A stretch of 6,534 nucleotides of DNA from an uncultured Lachnospiraceae bacterium (GTDB lineage Bacteria > Bacillota_A > Clostridia > Lachnospirales > Lachnospiraceae). The notes beneath the pieces are model-generated. The model did not search any database and was not told the DNA's origin. It saw nothing but the letters and a program-made list of their open reading frames with translations. This document shows positions 1 through 6,031 of the stretch, one piece after another. Position numbers and translations under genes: made by a program. How positions within the stretch are numbered: position 1 is the stretch's first letter; each line of letters begins with the position of its first letter. The stretch is taken from assembly GCA_947302185.1 (NCBI GenBank), contig CAMYVI010000146.1, positions 1-6,534 on the forward strand. The letters are read 5' to 3'.

Positions 1-2
1 AG

Positions 3-758
3 TTCAGTGCGTTCGAGTCACAGATCCGTAATATTCTGAAAGAGTATGCGAAGCGCGGAAAGATTGATGTCTTCATTACTGAAGAGATTTTTGGTGCAGG
101 GACCGGCGAGCCTGTCCTGAACCTTGAGCTTGCTGCTAAATACGTTAAAGCATGCGAGACACTTGGGACGGAGACCGGTGTGAAAAATGATATTTGTGTA
201 TCTGATCTGACCCGTTTCCCGGAAGTTCTTACTTTAAAGGATGTCGAAACGGATGAAGAAGAGCTCTGGAGCCAGCTTGAATCAGTGGTTCGTGAAGCGG
301 CAGGGAAGTTCGATGAAGCCCGCAAGGCTGAGGGTGCGCGCCTTCAGGCAGATCTGGCGGAAAAACTGGACGGCATGCGGTCAAATGTGGCTGAAATAGA
401 AGCGCATGAACCGGAAGTCATGGCTGAGTACAGGAAGCGTCTGGAAGATAAGCTGCATGAGATTCTGGAAGACAGGACCATAGACGAATCGCAGCTTGCG
501 ACGGCTCTTGTCGTCTATGCCGATAAGATCTCTACAGATGAGGAGACAGTGCGTTTGGCAAGTCATATCGACCAGATGAAAAGCGAACTGGGAAAGACGG
601 AGAGCGTCGGACGAAAGCTGGATTTTCTGGCTCAGGAGATGAACAGAGAATCCAATACGATCCTTTCAAAAGCAGGTGATTTAGCGACGTCGAATATCGG
701 CATCGAGCTCAAGACGGTCGTAGAGAAGATCCGCGAGCAGATACAGAATATTGAATGA
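3..758 (+). CDS. yicC: YicC/YloC-family endoribonuclease, 5' end missing
   Basis: The frame is open from position 3 to the TGA at 756-758, giving 251 visible residues. Family members are roughly 290 residues, so about 40 N-terminal residues lie upstream of the window. The visible part starts inside the YicC-like N-terminal domain, with a conserved IR..L..Y.KRGKIDV stretch at visible residues 9-23. It ends with the DUF1732 domain, whose hallmark run is GRKLDFLAQEMNRE (visible residues 203-216), then NTI.SKA and a C-terminal ELK..VEKIREQIQNIE. The ending IREQ.QNIE is very characteristic of the family. E. coli YicC is described as an endoribonuclease linked to RNA turnover, and B. subtilis YloC is the homologue; the activity here is inferred from family. 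A methionine-like GTG at 180 is internal, since the homologous sequence continues upstream of it. gmk follows after 56 nt on the same strand, as in the Bacillus yloC-gmk-rpoZ cluster, but without the remA gene usually found between them. Confidence 0.93.
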   Translation, partial: FSAFESQIRNILKEYAKRGKIDVFITEEIFGAGTGEPVLNLELAAKYVKACETLGTETGVKNDICVSDLTRFPEVLTLKDVETDEEELWSQLESVVREAAGKFDEARKAEGARLQADLAEKLDGMRSNVAEIEAHEPEVMAEYRKRLEDKLHEILEDRTIDESQLATALVVYADKISTDEETVRLASHIDQMKSELGKTESVGRKLDFLAQEMNRESNTILSKAGDLATSNIGIELKTVVEKIREQIQNIE

Positions 759-801
759 GACGCAGCTGATTACAATAAAATAGAAAACAACACGATTTTC
801 C

Positions 802-806
802 GGAGG
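802..806 (+). promoter_or_regulatory. Ribosome binding site deciding the gmk TTG start
   Basis: GGAGG at 802-806 sits 8 nt before a TTG at 815-817. No ATG or GTG in this frame lies at a useful distance, and family homology (ILLIVSGFSGAGKGT) begins a few codons after the TTG, so this site supports the non-ATG start. Confidence 0.85.
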
Positions 807-814
807 ATAGTAGT

Positions 815-1450
815 TTGGCAGATCAGGGAATACTATTAATCGTTTCCGGCTTTTCCGGAGCAGGCAAGGGAACTATCACCAAGGCGATTTGTAACAAGTA
901 TGATAATTATGCCCTTTCTGTCTCGGCAACGACCAGAAGTCCCAGACCGGGAGAGAAAGAGGGAGAGCATTATTTCTTTAAGTCAAAAGAAGAATTTGAG
1001 GACATGATCAAAAATGACGCACTGATAGAATATGCTTCCTATCAGGATAATTATTACGGTACGCCGAAAGACTATGTTCTGAAAAATCTGGCTGAAGGAA
1101 GGGATGTCATTCTCGAGATTGAAGTGCAGGGTGCTCTCAAGGTTCATGAAAAGTACCCGGACACGACTATGATTTTTGTCACGACACCGTCCGCGGAAAT
1201 CCTTGCAGAACGTCTTCGTGGCCGTGGGACCGAGACAGAGGATCAGGTCAGAGGCCGTTTGAAAAGAGCTGTTGAAGAATCAGAGTTCATGGATGCTTAC
1301 GACTATATTCTTGTAAACGATGATCTGGAAGATGCTGTTGAGGAATTACACCGGATCGCCCGTACAGAACATAAAAAATCGCACAGGAATCGTGCTCTGA
1401 TTTCCGATACGAAGAATGATCTTAAGAAATGCGTGGAATCGTATTCTTAA
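815..1450 (+). CDS. gmk: Guanylate kinase (TTG start)
   Basis: Cytosolic enzyme that phosphorylates GMP (and dGMP) with ATP to give GDP, an essential step of guanine nucleotide supply and of GMP recycling after RNA decay. The protein has 211 residues, the normal size (about 205). The P-loop is GFSGAGKGT at residues 12-20, with Phe13 where Pro is usual. The GMP-binding segment SVSATTRSPRPGE (35-47) has Ser37, Arg41 and Arg44, followed by Tyr53, Glu72 and Tyr81 in YYGTP. LEIEVQGA (100-107) and the lid RLRGRGTETEDQ (133-144) are intact, and the late YDYILVNDDLE motif is present. Translation starts at TTG with a good GGAGG 8 nt upstream. It lies 56 nt after yicC and 78 nt before rpoZ, an arrangement conserved widely in Firmicutes, and is probably co-transcribed with both. 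Nothing suggests it is broken; the identification is essentially certain. Confidence 0.97.
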   Translation: MADQGILLIVSGFSGAGKGTITKAICNKYDNYALSVSATTRSPRPGEKEGEHYFFKSKEEFEDMIKNDALIEYASYQDNYYGTPKDYVLKNLAEGRDVILEIEVQGALKVHEKYPDTTMIFVTTPSAEILAERLRGRGTETEDQVRGRLKRAVEESEFMDAYDYILVNDDLEDAVEELHRIARTEHKKSHRNRALISDTKNDLKKCVESYS

Positions 1451-1513
1451 ATGTTCTTGAAATTCAGGCAACTAAATAGCGCATTTTCACGTCAACACTA
1501 ACTCTATATTATA

Positions 1514-1519
1514 GAGGAG
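1514..1519 (+). promoter_or_regulatory. Ribosome binding site of rpoZ
   Basis: GAGGAG at 1514-1519 lies 9 nt before the first of two adjacent ATG codons (1529 and 1532). The spacing favours the first ATG (12 nt for the second), but the choice changes the product by only one residue. Confidence 0.75.
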
Positions 1520-1528
1520 AATTTCATT

Positions 1529-1774
1529 ATGATGATCCATCCGTCTTACAAGGAAATGATTACAGCTGTCAATTCAGAAATCGAGGACGGTACCGTACCT
1601 GTAGTATCCAGCCGTTACTCAATCGTTATGGCAACAGCAAAGCGCGCTCGTCAGATTATTGACGGCGATGAGCCGCTCATCGAGGGTGAGGAAGACAAAA
1701 AACCGCTTTCCATTGCCGTTGAAGAAGTATTCAGGGGGGATGTCAAGATTCTTCCGGAAGACACAAGTAAATGA
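1529..1774 (+). CDS. rpoZ: DNA-directed RNA polymerase subunit omega
   Basis: Small RNA polymerase subunit that wraps the C-terminal part of beta-prime and helps assembly of the enzyme. The product has 81 residues, in the usual range for Clostridia. The family core SRYSIVMATAKRARQI is at residues 28-43, followed by a DGDEPL turn, an acidic linker (residues 52-56) and the conserved KPLSIAVEEVFRG segment at 58-70. The N-terminal HPSYKEM is typical of clostridial omega. Position after gmk matches the gmk-rpoZ order of B. subtilis, E. coli and most Firmicutes. In many genomes coaBC follows; here rimO follows, separated by a hairpin that could end or attenuate the upstream transcript. The first ATG is chosen on spacing to GAGGAG. 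Confidence 0.95.
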   Translation: MMIHPSYKEMITAVNSEIEDGTVPVVSSRYSIVMATAKRARQIIDGDEPLIEGEEDKKPLSIAVEEVFRGDVKILPEDTSK

Positions 1775-1779
1775 TCTGA

Positions 1780-1819
1780 AAGGGGCAGCGGCTTAAGAGG
1801 CAACTGCCCTTTAGTTTTT
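1780..1819 (+). terminator. Candidate intrinsic terminator or attenuator between rpoZ and rimO
   Basis: Bases 1780-1788 pair with 1804-1812 (9 bp, core GGGCAG/CTGCCC, one G-T wobble). Inside the loop, 1791-1794 can pair with 1798-1801, extending the hairpin. The descending arm runs straight into TTTAGTTTTT at 1810-1819. It starts 5 nt after the rpoZ stop. Shape and T-rich tail fit a Rho-independent terminator, but the tail is interrupted by AG and rimO lies only 25 nt further on without an obvious promoter between, so partial read-through (attenuation) is likely. Confidence 0.6.
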
Positions 1820-1832
1820 GATCCCTTTATTT

Positions 1833-1839
1833 AAAGGAG
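1833..1839 (+). promoter_or_regulatory. Ribosome binding site deciding the rimO start
   Basis: AAAGGAG at 1833-1839 lies 5 nt before the ATG at 1845. An in-frame TTG at 1818 would lengthen the protein by nine residues, but it sits inside the T-tract of the upstream hairpin and has no ribosome binding site, so 1845 is preferred. Confidence 0.85.
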
Positions 1840-1844
1840 AGTTT

Positions 1845-3203
1845 ATGAAACTACTTATGGTATCTCTCGGATGTGATAAGAACCTTGTCGATTCCGAGGA
1901 AATGCTCGGTATTCTGGCAGCCAGAGGTTATGAGATAACAGATGATGAGACGGAAGCTGATGCAGCGGTCATCAATACCTGCTGCTTTATAGAGGATGCC
2001 AAGAAAGAAAGTATAGAGGAAATTCTCTCGCTTGCAGAGCTGAAGGAGTCGGCGAAACTTCAGGTGCTCGTAGTTACGGGCTGCATGGCTCAGCGTTACA
2101 GGGAAGTAATACTTGAGGAGATTCCCGAGGTCGATGCAATTGTCGGAACGACCGGCAGAGCAGGTATTGCGGATGCAGTCGATGATGCTTTCCGCGGAAA
2201 AAAGACGATACTTCTTGCAGATGCAAGCCGTGATGAGGCGATCAATACCAGGAGAATGGTATCGACCGGCGGTCATTATGCATTTCTTAAAATTGCTGAG
2301 GGATGCGATAAGCATTGCACATATTGTATCATACCGAAAATTAGAGGGCGATACAGAAGCTTCCCGATGGAAAAGCTGTTAGAGGAGGCGGGAAGGCTTG
2401 CGAGAGACGGAGTAACGGAGCTCATTCTTGTGGCGCAGGAGACGACCATATACGGAACAGATATCTACGGCAGGAAAATGCTGCATGAGCTCTTGAGACA
2501 ACTCTGTCTGATAGACGGCCTTCACTGGATCCGCATTTTGTACTGCTATCCCGAGGAGATTTATCCAGAACTCATTGATGTGATGGCGGAGGAGAAAAAA
2601 ATCTGTCACTATCTGGATCTCCCTATTCAGCATGCATCTGACGATATACTTAAGCGGATGAACCGGAGAACGACCGAATCCGATCTCCGCGGGCTTGTGG
2701 CGGAGCTTCGAAAGAGGATTCCGGATATCTTTCTCCGCACGACTCTCATATCCGGTTTTCCGGGAGAGACGGAAGAGGATCATGAGATCCTGAAGAGATT
2801 TGTCAGCGAAATGAAATTTGACCGGCTGGGAGTCTTTACTTATTCCAGGGAAGAAGATACTCCCGCCGCTAAGATGAAAAATCAGGTCAGAAAACCTACA
2901 AAGAACAGAAGGCGCAGAGAAATCATGGAGATACAGCAGAAGATTTCTCTTGCCAGAGGAAAGTCCAGAATAGGAAAGACAATTGAAGCGGTAATAGAGG
3001 GAGAAATGCCGGAGGAAGGGATCTATGAGGCGAGGACTTACGGCGATGCCCCCGGAGTGGACGGACTTCTCTTTATTCCTGCTGCGGAAGATCATATGAG
3101 CGGTGATTTTGTAAATGTGAGGATCACGGGTGCTTCCGAATATGATCTGACCGGAGAGATTGAATCTTATGAGCAGAATTCCGAAGAAGAAACTGTAGGA
3201 TGA
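1845..3203 (+). CDS. rimO: Ribosomal protein S12 methylthiotransferase (radical SAM)
   Basis: Radical SAM enzyme that adds a methylthio group to the conserved aspartate of ribosomal protein S12 (Asp89 in E. coli), using two 4Fe-4S clusters and SAM. The product has 452 residues, close to the family norm. The N-terminal MTTase domain (1-130) opens with VSLGCDKNLVDSE, and its cluster cysteines are Cys10, Cys46 and Cys80. The radical SAM motif CxxxCxxC is at Cys154, Cys158 and Cys161 within KIAEGCDKHCTYCIIPKIRG. Further conserved blocks are LDLPIQHAS (258-266), RMNR (271-274) and RTTLISGFPGETEE (298-311). A TRAM-like C-terminal domain (about 375-443) contains DAPGVDG and ends with the YDLTGEIE block. 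CDKNLVDSE and DAPGVDG favour RimO over the tRNA enzymes MiaB and MtaB. Residue 47 is Cys, giving TCCFI rather than the common TCGFI. The gene sits 70 nt after rpoZ, fitting a transcription-translation cluster. Start set by AAAGGAG. Confidence 0.95.
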   Translation: MKLLMVSLGCDKNLVDSEEMLGILAARGYEITDDETEADAAVINTCCFIEDAKKESIEEILSLAELKESAKLQVLVVTGCMAQRYREVILEEIPEVDAIVGTTGRAGIADAVDDAFRGKKTILLADASRDEAINTRRMVSTGGHYAFLKIAEGCDKHCTYCIIPKIRGRYRSFPMEKLLEEAGRLARDGVTELILVAQETTIYGTDIYGRKMLHELLRQLCLIDGLHWIRILYCYPEEIYPELIDVMAEEKKICHYLDLPIQHASDDILKRMNRRTTESDLRGLVAELRKRIPDIFLRTTLISGFPGETEEDHEILKRFVSEMKFDRLGVFTYSREEDTPAAKMKNQVRKPTKNRRRREIMEIQQKISLARGKSRIGKTIEAVIEGEMPEEGIYEARTYGDAPGVDGLLFIPAAEDHMSGDFVNVRITGASEYDLTGEIESYEQNSEEETVG

Positions 3204-3223
3204 GTACTGAAAATGAAAATCGC

Positions 3224-3239
3224 ACGCCGAGGCGTTTTT
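3224..3239 (+). terminator. Weak candidate terminator after rimO
   Basis: ACGC at 3224-3227 pairs with GCGT at 3232-3235 around a CGAG loop, followed by TTTTT (3235-3239). An alternative fold pairs 3221-3223 with 3232-3234 and the flanking A and T tracts. The stem is short, so termination is probably partial at best; its place 21 nt after the rimO stop and just before a candidate promoter gives some support. Confidence 0.35.
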
Positions 3240-3248
3240 ATAACGAAT

Positions 3249-3278
3249 TTGCCGAACGATGTAATGCAGTTTCATAAT
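3249..3278 (+). promoter_or_regulatory. Candidate sigma-A promoter for the citrate synthase-icd unit
   Basis: TTGCCG at 3249-3254 (4 of 6 to the TTGACA consensus) and CATAAT at 3273-3278 (5 of 6 to TATAAT) are 18 nt apart. Initiation near 3285 would leave a short leader of about 28 nt that still contains the full ribosome binding site at 3298-3306. The placement is sensible, downstream of a hairpin and upstream of a metabolic unit unrelated to rimO, but the match is by eye only. Confidence 0.4.
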
Positions 3279-3297
3279 GCATCTTTCAGGCAGATAT

Positions 3298-3306
3298 GAG
3301 GAGGAG
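3298..3306 (+). promoter_or_regulatory. Ribosome binding site deciding the citrate synthase start
   Basis: GAGGAGGAG at 3298-3306 lies 6 nt before the ATG at 3313. An in-frame ATG at 3277 would add 12 residues (MHLSGRYEEEII), several of which are simply the translated ribosome binding site; it has no such site of its own. A second ATG at 3319 is a less well spaced alternative. Confidence 0.8.
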
Positions 3307-3312
3307 ATTATT

Positions 3313-4716
3313 ATGGAAATGGAAAACAGGTCGGTTCATATGAACCATACGTCGCATCTTCTTGAGTTGGAAGAGCATATGTATCTGCTTGTTGACGTAG
3401 AGCGGCCGAACACGTTCAGGAACCTTTTCCCGTATGATGAAGTGCCTAAGATCGCATTTAACGATCGAATTGTCCCGCATCATATGCCGCATCAGATCTG
3501 GATCACGGATACGACATTCCGGGACGGACAGCAATCCAGAGCTCCTTATACCACGGAGCAGATCGTGACGATATATGATTATCTTCATAAGCTCGGGGGA
3601 CCTCATGGTCTCATAAGAGCATGTGAGTTCTTCCTTTACGACAAGAAGGACAGAAAAGCGGTTGAAAAGTGTATTGACCGCGGATATCGCTATCCGCAGG
3701 TAACGAGCTGGATCCGCGCAAGCAAGAAGGATTTCGAACTCGTAAAGTCTATGGGCATGCGTGAGACAGGTATCCTGGTTTCCTGCTCGGATTATCATAT
3801 CTTCTACAAGATGCATATGACGCGCAGACAGGCTATGGAACACTATCTGACAATAGTCAAGGAGTGTCTCGAGATGGGAATCAGCCCGAGATGCCATCTT
3901 GAAGACATTACACGCGCTGATATCTACGGATACGTTATTCCTTTCTGTCTGGAGCTCATGAAGCTTCGCGATCAGTACGGAATTCCGATCAAAGTCAGAG
4001 CGTGTGACACGATGGGATACGGAGTGAATTTTCCGGGAGCTGTAATTCCGCGGTCTGTTCCCGGGATTATTTACGGTCTTATGGTCCATTCGGGCGTCCC
4101 GTCCGAGCTTATAGAGTGGCATGGGCATAATGATTTCTATAAAGCCGTGTCAAATTCAACGACTGCCTGGCTTTACGGTGCCAGCGGCGTAAACTGTTCG
4201 CTTTTCGGAATCGGAGAGAGAACGGGAAACACACCGCTCGAAGCCATGGTATTTGAATACGCCCAGCTCCGCGGAACGCTGAACGGTATGGACACAACTG
4301 TTATCTCGGACCTGGCTGAATACTATGAGAAGGAGCTGGGAGAGAAAATCCCTCCGCGCACACCTTTTGTCGGAAAGAATTTCAACATTACGAGGGCAGG
4401 AATCCATGCTGACGGTCTGTTGAAAAATGAAGAGATTTACAATATTTTCGATACGGATAAATTCCTGAAACGACCGGTCGAAGTGGCTATATCCAATACA
4501 TCCGGTCTTGCGGGAATCGCCCATTGGATCAACAGACATTATGATGTCCCGGAAGAACAGAAGATTGATAAAAAATCCGATCTCGCCATGGCGGTAAAAG
4601 CATGGGTCGATGACCAGTATGAAAACGGCCGGGTTACTGTTATTTCCAATGATGAGCTCTTTACGGTCGCGGATATGGCGATCGCGGAGTTGGGGATGAA
4701 GCTCGAAAAAAAATGA
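3313..4716 (+). CDS. Re-type citrate synthase candidate (HMGL/DRE-TIM family)
   Basis: Predicted to condense acetyl-CoA with oxaloacetate to citrate using a metal ion, with the stereochemistry opposite to the common Si-citrate synthase (Re type, characterised in Clostridium kluyveri). The product has 467 residues. The DRE-TIM barrel signature DTTFRDGQQ is at 66-74. The metal-binding HGHND is at 270-274 and GERTGN at 301-306, so the expected Asp, two His and Asn ligands are present. The N-terminal block [21 protein letters not shown] (27-47), plus [20 protein letters not shown] (193-206), CDTMGYGV and [20 protein letters not shown], match what I recall of Re-citrate synthases rather than LeuA or NifV. 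No LeuA-type regulatory domain is evident. These proteins are often labelled isopropylmalate or homocitrate synthase. Icd follows 25 nt downstream, which favours the citrate role. Substrate choice is inferred; homocitrate synthase is the main alternative. Confidence 0.82.
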   Translation: MEMENRSVHMNHTSHLLELEEHMYLLVDVERPNTFRNLFPYDEVPKIAFNDRIVPHHMPHQIWITDTTFRDGQQSRAPYTTEQIVTIYDYLHKLGGPHGLIRACEFFLYDKKDRKAVEKCIDRGYRYPQVTSWIRASKKDFELVKSMGMRETGILVSCSDYHIFYKMHMTRRQAMEHYLTIVKECLEMGISPRCHLEDITRADIYGYVIPFCLELMKLRDQYGIPIKVRACDTMGYGVNFPGAVIPRSVPGIIYGLMVHSGVPSELIEWHGHNDFYKAVSNSTTAWLYGASGVNCSLFGIGERTGNTPLEAMVFEYAQLRGTLNGMDTTVISDLAEYYEKELGEKIPPRTPFVGKNFNITRAGIHADGLLKNEEIYNIFDTDKFLKRPVEVAISNTSGLAGIAHWINRHYDVPEEQKIDKKSDLAMAVKAWVDDQYENGRVTVISNDELFTVADMAIAELGMKLEKK

Positions 4717-4728
4717 TATGATCCGAGG

Positions 4729-4736
4729 AAAGGAGA
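4729..4736 (+). promoter_or_regulatory. Ribosome binding site deciding the icd start
   Basis: AAAGGAGA at 4729-4736 lies 5 nt before the ATG at 4742. An in-frame ATG at 4718, 1 nt after the upstream stop, would translate through this site; homology to the family begins at 4742, so that start is preferred. Confidence 0.85.
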
Positions 4737-4741
4737 TTAAG

Positions 4742-5950
4742 ATGGACAGAATTAAAATGACGACGCCCCTGGTAGAGATGGACGGGGACGAGATGACAAG
4801 AATCATCTGGAAAATGATCAAGGATGAGCTGCTTCTTCCGTTTATCGACCTGAAGACGGAATATTATGATCTCGGTTTGAAGCACAGAGACGAGACGAAC
4901 GACCAGGTCACGATCGATGCCGCCAATGCAAATATGAAATTCGGTGTCAGTGTTAAATGCGCCACAATCACACCGAATGCCGCCCGCCTGAAGGAATATG
5001 ATCTCAAGGAACTCTATAAGAGTCCGAACGGCACGATCCGCGCTATGCTGGACGGTACCGTTTTTCGTGCACCGATCCTGGTAAATGGTATCAATCCGGT
5101 CGTAAGCAAATGGAAAAAGCCCATTACAATCGCCCGTCACGCTTACGGTGATGTTTATAAGAATACAGAGATGCGTATTGAAGGACCCGGAAAGGCCGAG
5201 CTCGTTTTCACGGCTGAGGACGGAACGGAGACCCGTCAGACGATTTTTGATTTCAAGGGTCCCGGCGTAGTTCAGGGCATGCATAATCTCGATGCATCTA
5301 TAGAGAGCTTTGCGAGAAGCTGCTTTACATATGCTCTTTCGGTAAAGCAGGATCTGTGGTTCGCCACAAAAGACACTATTTCCAAAATATATGACGGAGA
5401 TTTCAAAGAAATCTTTGAGCGCATTTATGAGGAAGAGTTCAGGAAGAAATTCGAAAAAGCCGGAATTACATACTTCTACACACTGATTGATGATGTTGTG
5501 GCGCGTCTCATGAAGAGCGAGGGGGGATTTGTCCTGGCGCTGAAAAACTATGACGGAGATGTACAGTCGGATATGCTCTCATCTGCTTTTGGCTCACTGG
5601 CCATGATGACATCAGTTCTCGTATCCCCGAAGGGATATTTTGAGTATGAGGCGGCACACGGAACGGTACAGAGACATTATTATAAGCATCTTGCCGGGGA
5701 GCTTACATCGACAAATTCGGTTGCGACGATCTTCGCGTGGACGGGGGCGCTCAGAAAGAGGGGCGAATTGGATGATATATCCGAGCTTTGCGAGTTCGCA
5801 GATAAGCTTGAGAGGGCTACAGTCGAGACGATTGAGAACGGTCAGATGACAGGCGACCTGGTTCTCATTACCGAACTGAAGAATCCGAAGAAGCTTTCCA
5901 CACTTGATTTTATCCTGGCTGTGAGAAAGACTCTTGAAAAAATGCTGTAA
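4742..5950 (+). CDS. icd: NADP-dependent isocitrate dehydrogenase, eukaryotic-like (IDH1-type)
   Basis: Oxidises isocitrate to 2-oxoglutarate and CO2 with NADP, feeding glutamate synthesis and NADPH supply. The product has 402 residues and belongs to the homodimeric subfamily that includes human IDH1, not the E. coli type. Numbering even coincides with human IDH1 in the N-terminal half: Thr77, Ser94 in KSPNGTIR, Arg100, Arg109, Arg132 in ARHAYGD and Tyr139. Catalytic Lys210 (human 212) and metal-binding Asp250, Asp273 and Asp277 (human 252, 275, 279) are present in LIDDVVA and NYDGDVQSD. The NADP segment [11 protein letters not shown] (303-313) keeps Arg311 and His312, equivalent to human Arg314 and His315 that contact the 2'-phosphate, so NADP rather than NAD is expected; Gln310 replaces the usual Thr. 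The gene follows the citrate synthase candidate by 25 nt and is very probably co-transcribed. No aconitase is present in the window. Transcription should stop at the hairpins after 5950. Confidence 0.96.
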   Translation: MDRIKMTTPLVEMDGDEMTRIIWKMIKDELLLPFIDLKTEYYDLGLKHRDETNDQVTIDAANANMKFGVSVKCATITPNAARLKEYDLKELYKSPNGTIRAMLDGTVFRAPILVNGINPVVSKWKKPITIARHAYGDVYKNTEMRIEGPGKAELVFTAEDGTETRQTIFDFKGPGVVQGMHNLDASIESFARSCFTYALSVKQDLWFATKDTISKIYDGDFKEIFERIYEEEFRKKFEKAGITYFYTLIDDVVARLMKSEGGFVLALKNYDGDVQSDMLSSAFGSLAMMTSVLVSPKGYFEYEAAHGTVQRHYYKHLAGELTSTNSVATIFAWTGALRKRGELDDISELCEFADKLERATVETIENGQMTGDLVLITELKNPKKLSTLDFILAVRKTLEKML

Positions 5951-5964
5951 GAAATGAAATGCAA

Positions 5965-5996
5965 AGAGGGCTGCCGCATCAGTGCGGCAGCCCTCT
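5965..5996. terminator. Perfect 14-bp hairpin between convergent icd and ABC-F genes
   Basis: Bases 5965-5978 pair perfectly with 5983-5996 around a TCAG loop, with a GC-rich core (GGGCTGCCGC). It begins 15 nt after the icd stop. On the plus strand the following bases are AAATAAAAC, with no T-tract. On the minus strand the hairpin is followed by TTTGCATTTCATTTC, a better tail. It probably serves as a shared bidirectional terminator, more canonical for the ABC-F transcript. Confidence 0.75.
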
Positions 5997-6002
5997 AAAT
6001 AA

Positions 6003-6031
6003 AACTGCGGATCGCAGTTCTTATTCTTCTT
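6003..6031 (+). terminator. Second small hairpin with T-rich tail on the icd side
   Basis: AACTGCG at 6003-6009 pairs with CGCAGTT at 6013-6019 (7 bp, 3-nt loop), followed on the plus strand by CTTATTCTTCTT, which overlaps the last codons of the opposing gene. It may back up the larger hairpin for transcripts coming from icd, whose own tail lacks T residues. Confidence 0.4.

Noticed and set aside
751..781. Possible promoter before gmk (TTGAAT with TACAAT or TAAAAT)
   Set aside because: Spacers of 14 or 19 nt are unfavourable and the -35 match is only 4 of 6; gene spacing fits an operon with yicC.
1484..1512. Possible promoter before rpoZ (TTTTCA, 17 nt, TATTAT)
   Set aside because: Transcription would begin around 1519, at the end of the ribosome binding site (1514-1519), leaving a transcript without a usable site; co-transcription from upstream is more plausible.
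2379..3275. 298-codon open frame on the minus strand opposite rimO
   Set aside because: It lies antisense to a gene with clear catalytic motifs and reads as low-information Ser/Arg/Ile-rich sequence with no recognisable domain; a shadow of codon bias.
3286..4128. 280-codon minus-strand frame opposite the citrate synthase candidate
   Set aside because: Fully antisense to a conserved enzyme, no domain recognised, composition mirrors the opposite gene.
4156..5284. Overlapping minus-strand frames of 221 and 207 codons opposite citrate synthase and icd
   Set aside because: They overlap each other and two well-supported genes, and show no family signal or convincing ribosome binding site.
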